From contig OZ241909.1 of NCBI GenBank assembly GCA_965203735.1, forward strand, positions 372,001-436,000: DNA of 64,000 nt, in the 5' to 3' direction. The notes under the pieces were generated by a model. The model saw only the letters and a program-made list of their open reading frames with translations, made no database searches and was not told the origin of the DNA. Below, piece by piece: positions 62,500 to 64,000 of this stretch (within the stretch, counting starts at the first letter, position 1; the number at the start of each line of letters is the position of its first letter). The stretch comes from Bin55 sp965203735. Lineage in GTDB: Bacteria; Pseudomonadota; Gammaproteobacteria; Pseudomonadales; Azotimanducaceae. The position numbers were made by a program, and so were the translations under genes.

Positions 62500-64000
62500 A
62501 TGAAACACGTCATTCGAATCTTGGGAGGCAACTACGAGCATTGGCGAGTACTGCATTTGCTGGCCAAGAAACAGATTGGGACAGGAATAAGCGCTTGGAC
62601 GACGAGGGGTTTAGGACGTACCCGCAACAAGAAAGGGGCTACCGTATTCTTCTACGTATTCCTAGCAGCCATGAGCTTGAATGCATACAACCTTGTGACG
62701 AGCGGCTTTTTTGAGCCCATAGAACTCGATCCTACAACGTCTATTTGGATAACGTTCCAATTTACTTCTCTATTTATTCTGGCTTTGTTAACTAATACGT
62801 TTCGTGAGCTCTTTATATCCAATGAAGATTACAACAACCTATGCTTCCGACCTGTGGACAGCAAGAGTTACTTTTTGTCGAAACTATCGGCTATTTCGGT
62901 GCAGGTTTTTGTTGTTACTGCTGTTATGACAATTCCAGCAACCATTGCATTATTGTTAACACATCAATTTGTGGGCTGTTTGATGTTTGTCCTTTCCAAT
63001 TTCGCACTACAGATTACTGTAGCCACCCTTGCTCTATCTCTCTTCGTCAGTCTAACAAATTACGCATTTAGTAAGGGAAAGACCTCCAAAGTATCGATTG
63101 TCGCCTATGTGATTATGTGGGGAATGCTGATTCCCACGTTCGTCCTGTACTTTGTGCCAATGATGCAGAAGGGAGAATTTCCGACTTACTATCCTCTGTG
63201 GGCAGAAATCTTAAATCCTGTTACATGGTATGCTTCCTTACCTGCAATAGCAAGTGGATCTGTGACACTTGCGACAATTTTGGGAACTTTGCTCGCAGTT
63301 ACATTTTCTACATTAGTGTACGTCTATTTGCAGCGATATTCCAACTTGGAATTATCCATAAAGGTGCAGCAGAATTACGACGATATTTCAAGTAGTGAGG
63401 ACTACAAGCTTCCACGGCGAGGTATGTCTTCTTTTCTTTCTGTCCTGTCTAGTCCACGCCTTCAATCTAAGCCTATGTGGCTATTACTTCGTGCTCACTT
63501 GCGCGCTAACAAGAAGTTTCGCGGAGTGGCACTTGGAGTAATGGTAGTTCCGATTCTACTTATTGTGTCGCCTATTTTCATTCTGTGGATCGGTGGAGAA
63601 ACAGCCTCGGAAACGATTAAGGATGGTCCCCCAGTAATGATGTATGCATTCATACTAATGTATTGTTTATTAATGACAAACATGTTTTTGCTGAGCTCTG
63701 AGTTTCGAGCGTCCTGGGTGCTGTTTACAGCACCTGTAAGATTGAAAGACCTGTGTTCTTTTTCTGATAGGCTGATTAGGTACTACGTCTGTGTACCGTA
63801 TGTCGTATTTCTCTTTGCTGTGCTCTTGGTGTATGGCATGGCTTCGTCCGTCTGGAATGCCTTATCTCAAGTGGTCTTGTTTGCTCTTGTATTGAACGCA
63901 GCTGTAATGCTCAAGAGTGGAATTGAAGCCAATGTCCCGTTTTCACAAGGGCCGGAGGTTATGGGTAAGTTTCTGGCACAGTTTGTCGTCATGTTTGTGT
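62500..64000 (+). CDS. ABC-2 type transporter permease, partial at the window edge
   Basis: An uninterrupted frame from ATG 62500 to the last base (500 codons so far). MKHVIRILGGNYEHWRVLH leads into several hydrophobic helices: VFFYVFLAAMSL, FTSLFILALLTN, VFVVTAVMTIPATIALLL, YVIMWGMLIPTFVLYFV and, later, GVMVVPILLIVSPIFILWI. A charged middle section (about 295-335) separates two membrane halves. With the preceding ATPase gene it would form an exporter. Codon use is more AT-rich (many ATA and TTA) than in the neighbouring genes. The 3' end lies outside the window. Confidence 0.85.
   Translation, partial: MKHVIRILGGNYEHWRVLHLLAKKQIGTGISAWTTRGLGRTRNKKGATVFFYVFLAAMSLNAYNLVTSGFFEPIELDPTTSIWITFQFTSLFILALLTNTFRELFISNEDYNNLCFRPVDSKSYFLSKLSAISVQVFVVTAVMTIPATIALLLTHQFVGCLMFVLSNFALQITVATLALSLFVSLTNYAFSKGKTSKVSIVAYVIMWGMLIPTFVLYFVPMMQKGEFPTYYPLWAEILNPVTWYASLPAIASGSVTLATILGTLLAVTFSTLVYVYLQRYSNLELSIKVQQNYDDISSSEDYKLPRRGMSSFLSVLSSPRLQSKPMWLLLRAHLRANKKFRGVALGVMVVPILLIVSPIFILWIGGETASETIKDGPPVMMYAFILMYCLLMTNMFLLSSEFRASWVLFTAPVRLKDLCSFSDRLIRYYVCVPYVVFLFAVLLVYGMASSVWNALSQVVLFALVLNAAVMLKSGIEANVPFSQGPEVMGKFLAQFVVMFV

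Noticed and set aside
1..64000. tRNA, rRNA, CRISPR arrays, intact insertion sequences, prophage structural genes
   Set aside because: Looked for on both strands by eye (TPsiC-like GGTTCGA loops with cloverleaf arms, regularly spaced repeats, transposase DDE motifs, terminal repeats); none was convincing.

Overview
The window looks like a chromosomal segment of a free-living, aerobic, Gram-negative heterotroph, most likely a gammaproteobacterium. The evidence is the housekeeping order def-fmt-rsmB-trkA-trkH, a homodimeric-type pyruvate dehydrogenase E1 (aceE), RsgA, outer-membrane TonB-dependent receptors and a lipoprotein-type quinohemoprotein dehydrogenase. I cannot assign a genus. The enzyme mix (acyl-CoA carboxylases, crotonases, MaoC hydratases, SDRs, an acyl-CoA dehydrogenase, a PhyH dioxygenase, a copper amine oxidase and receptors) suggests an organism that lives on lipids, amines and polymers, as many marine gammaproteobacteria do; that lifestyle is inferred. 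No rRNA, tRNA, CRISPR array or complete insertion sequence was seen.

Layout. 0-5.6 kb: minus-strand operon def-fmt-rsmB-trkA-trkH with a recognisable promoter in front of def. 5.9-15.8 kb: CDP-alcohol phosphatidyltransferase, an LPG-synthase-like membrane protein, a PaaG-like crotonase, a eukaryotic-type (class II) glutamine synthetase, a beta-lactamase-fold esterase, an ArfB-like rescue factor whose GGQ motif reads GGT, a carboxyltransferase subunit, RsgA and a dicarboxylate symporter. 16-25 kb: an Oar-like TonB receptor, an LLM oxidoreductase, a secreted DUF3500 protein, a probable two-subunit MaoC hydratase, an internally duplicated secreted protein and an SDR related to peroxisomal hydroxyacyl-CoA dehydrogenases. 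25-36 kb: a Clp-N-like protein, an MFS transporter, aceE, a lipoprotein PQQ/cytochrome c dehydrogenase, a large secreted subtilase and an aquaporin. 36-54 kb: Gfo/Idh/MocA oxidoreductase, small beta-barrel, epimerase/reductase, PhyH dioxygenase, AAA ATPase, copper amine oxidase, crotonase, a second TonB receptor, ABM monooxygenase, acyl-CoA dehydrogenase and a giant single-chain acyl-CoA carboxylase.

54-61.6 kb is the accessory part. It holds an HNH nuclease, an orphan HicB-like protein, a two-gene operon whose first protein has a proteasome/HslV-like N-terminus, a STAND-type ATPase/TPR gene split by a -1 frameshift, an internally deleted ATPase next to it, a cluster of nested palindromes, and several gene remnants. 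61.6-64 kb begins an ABC exporter; its permease is open to the end of the window.

The strongest candidates for something undescribed are the Ntn-hydrolase-like operon (55.9-57.4 kb), the frameshifted ATPase pair (57.6-60.6 kb) and the GGT variant of ArfB.
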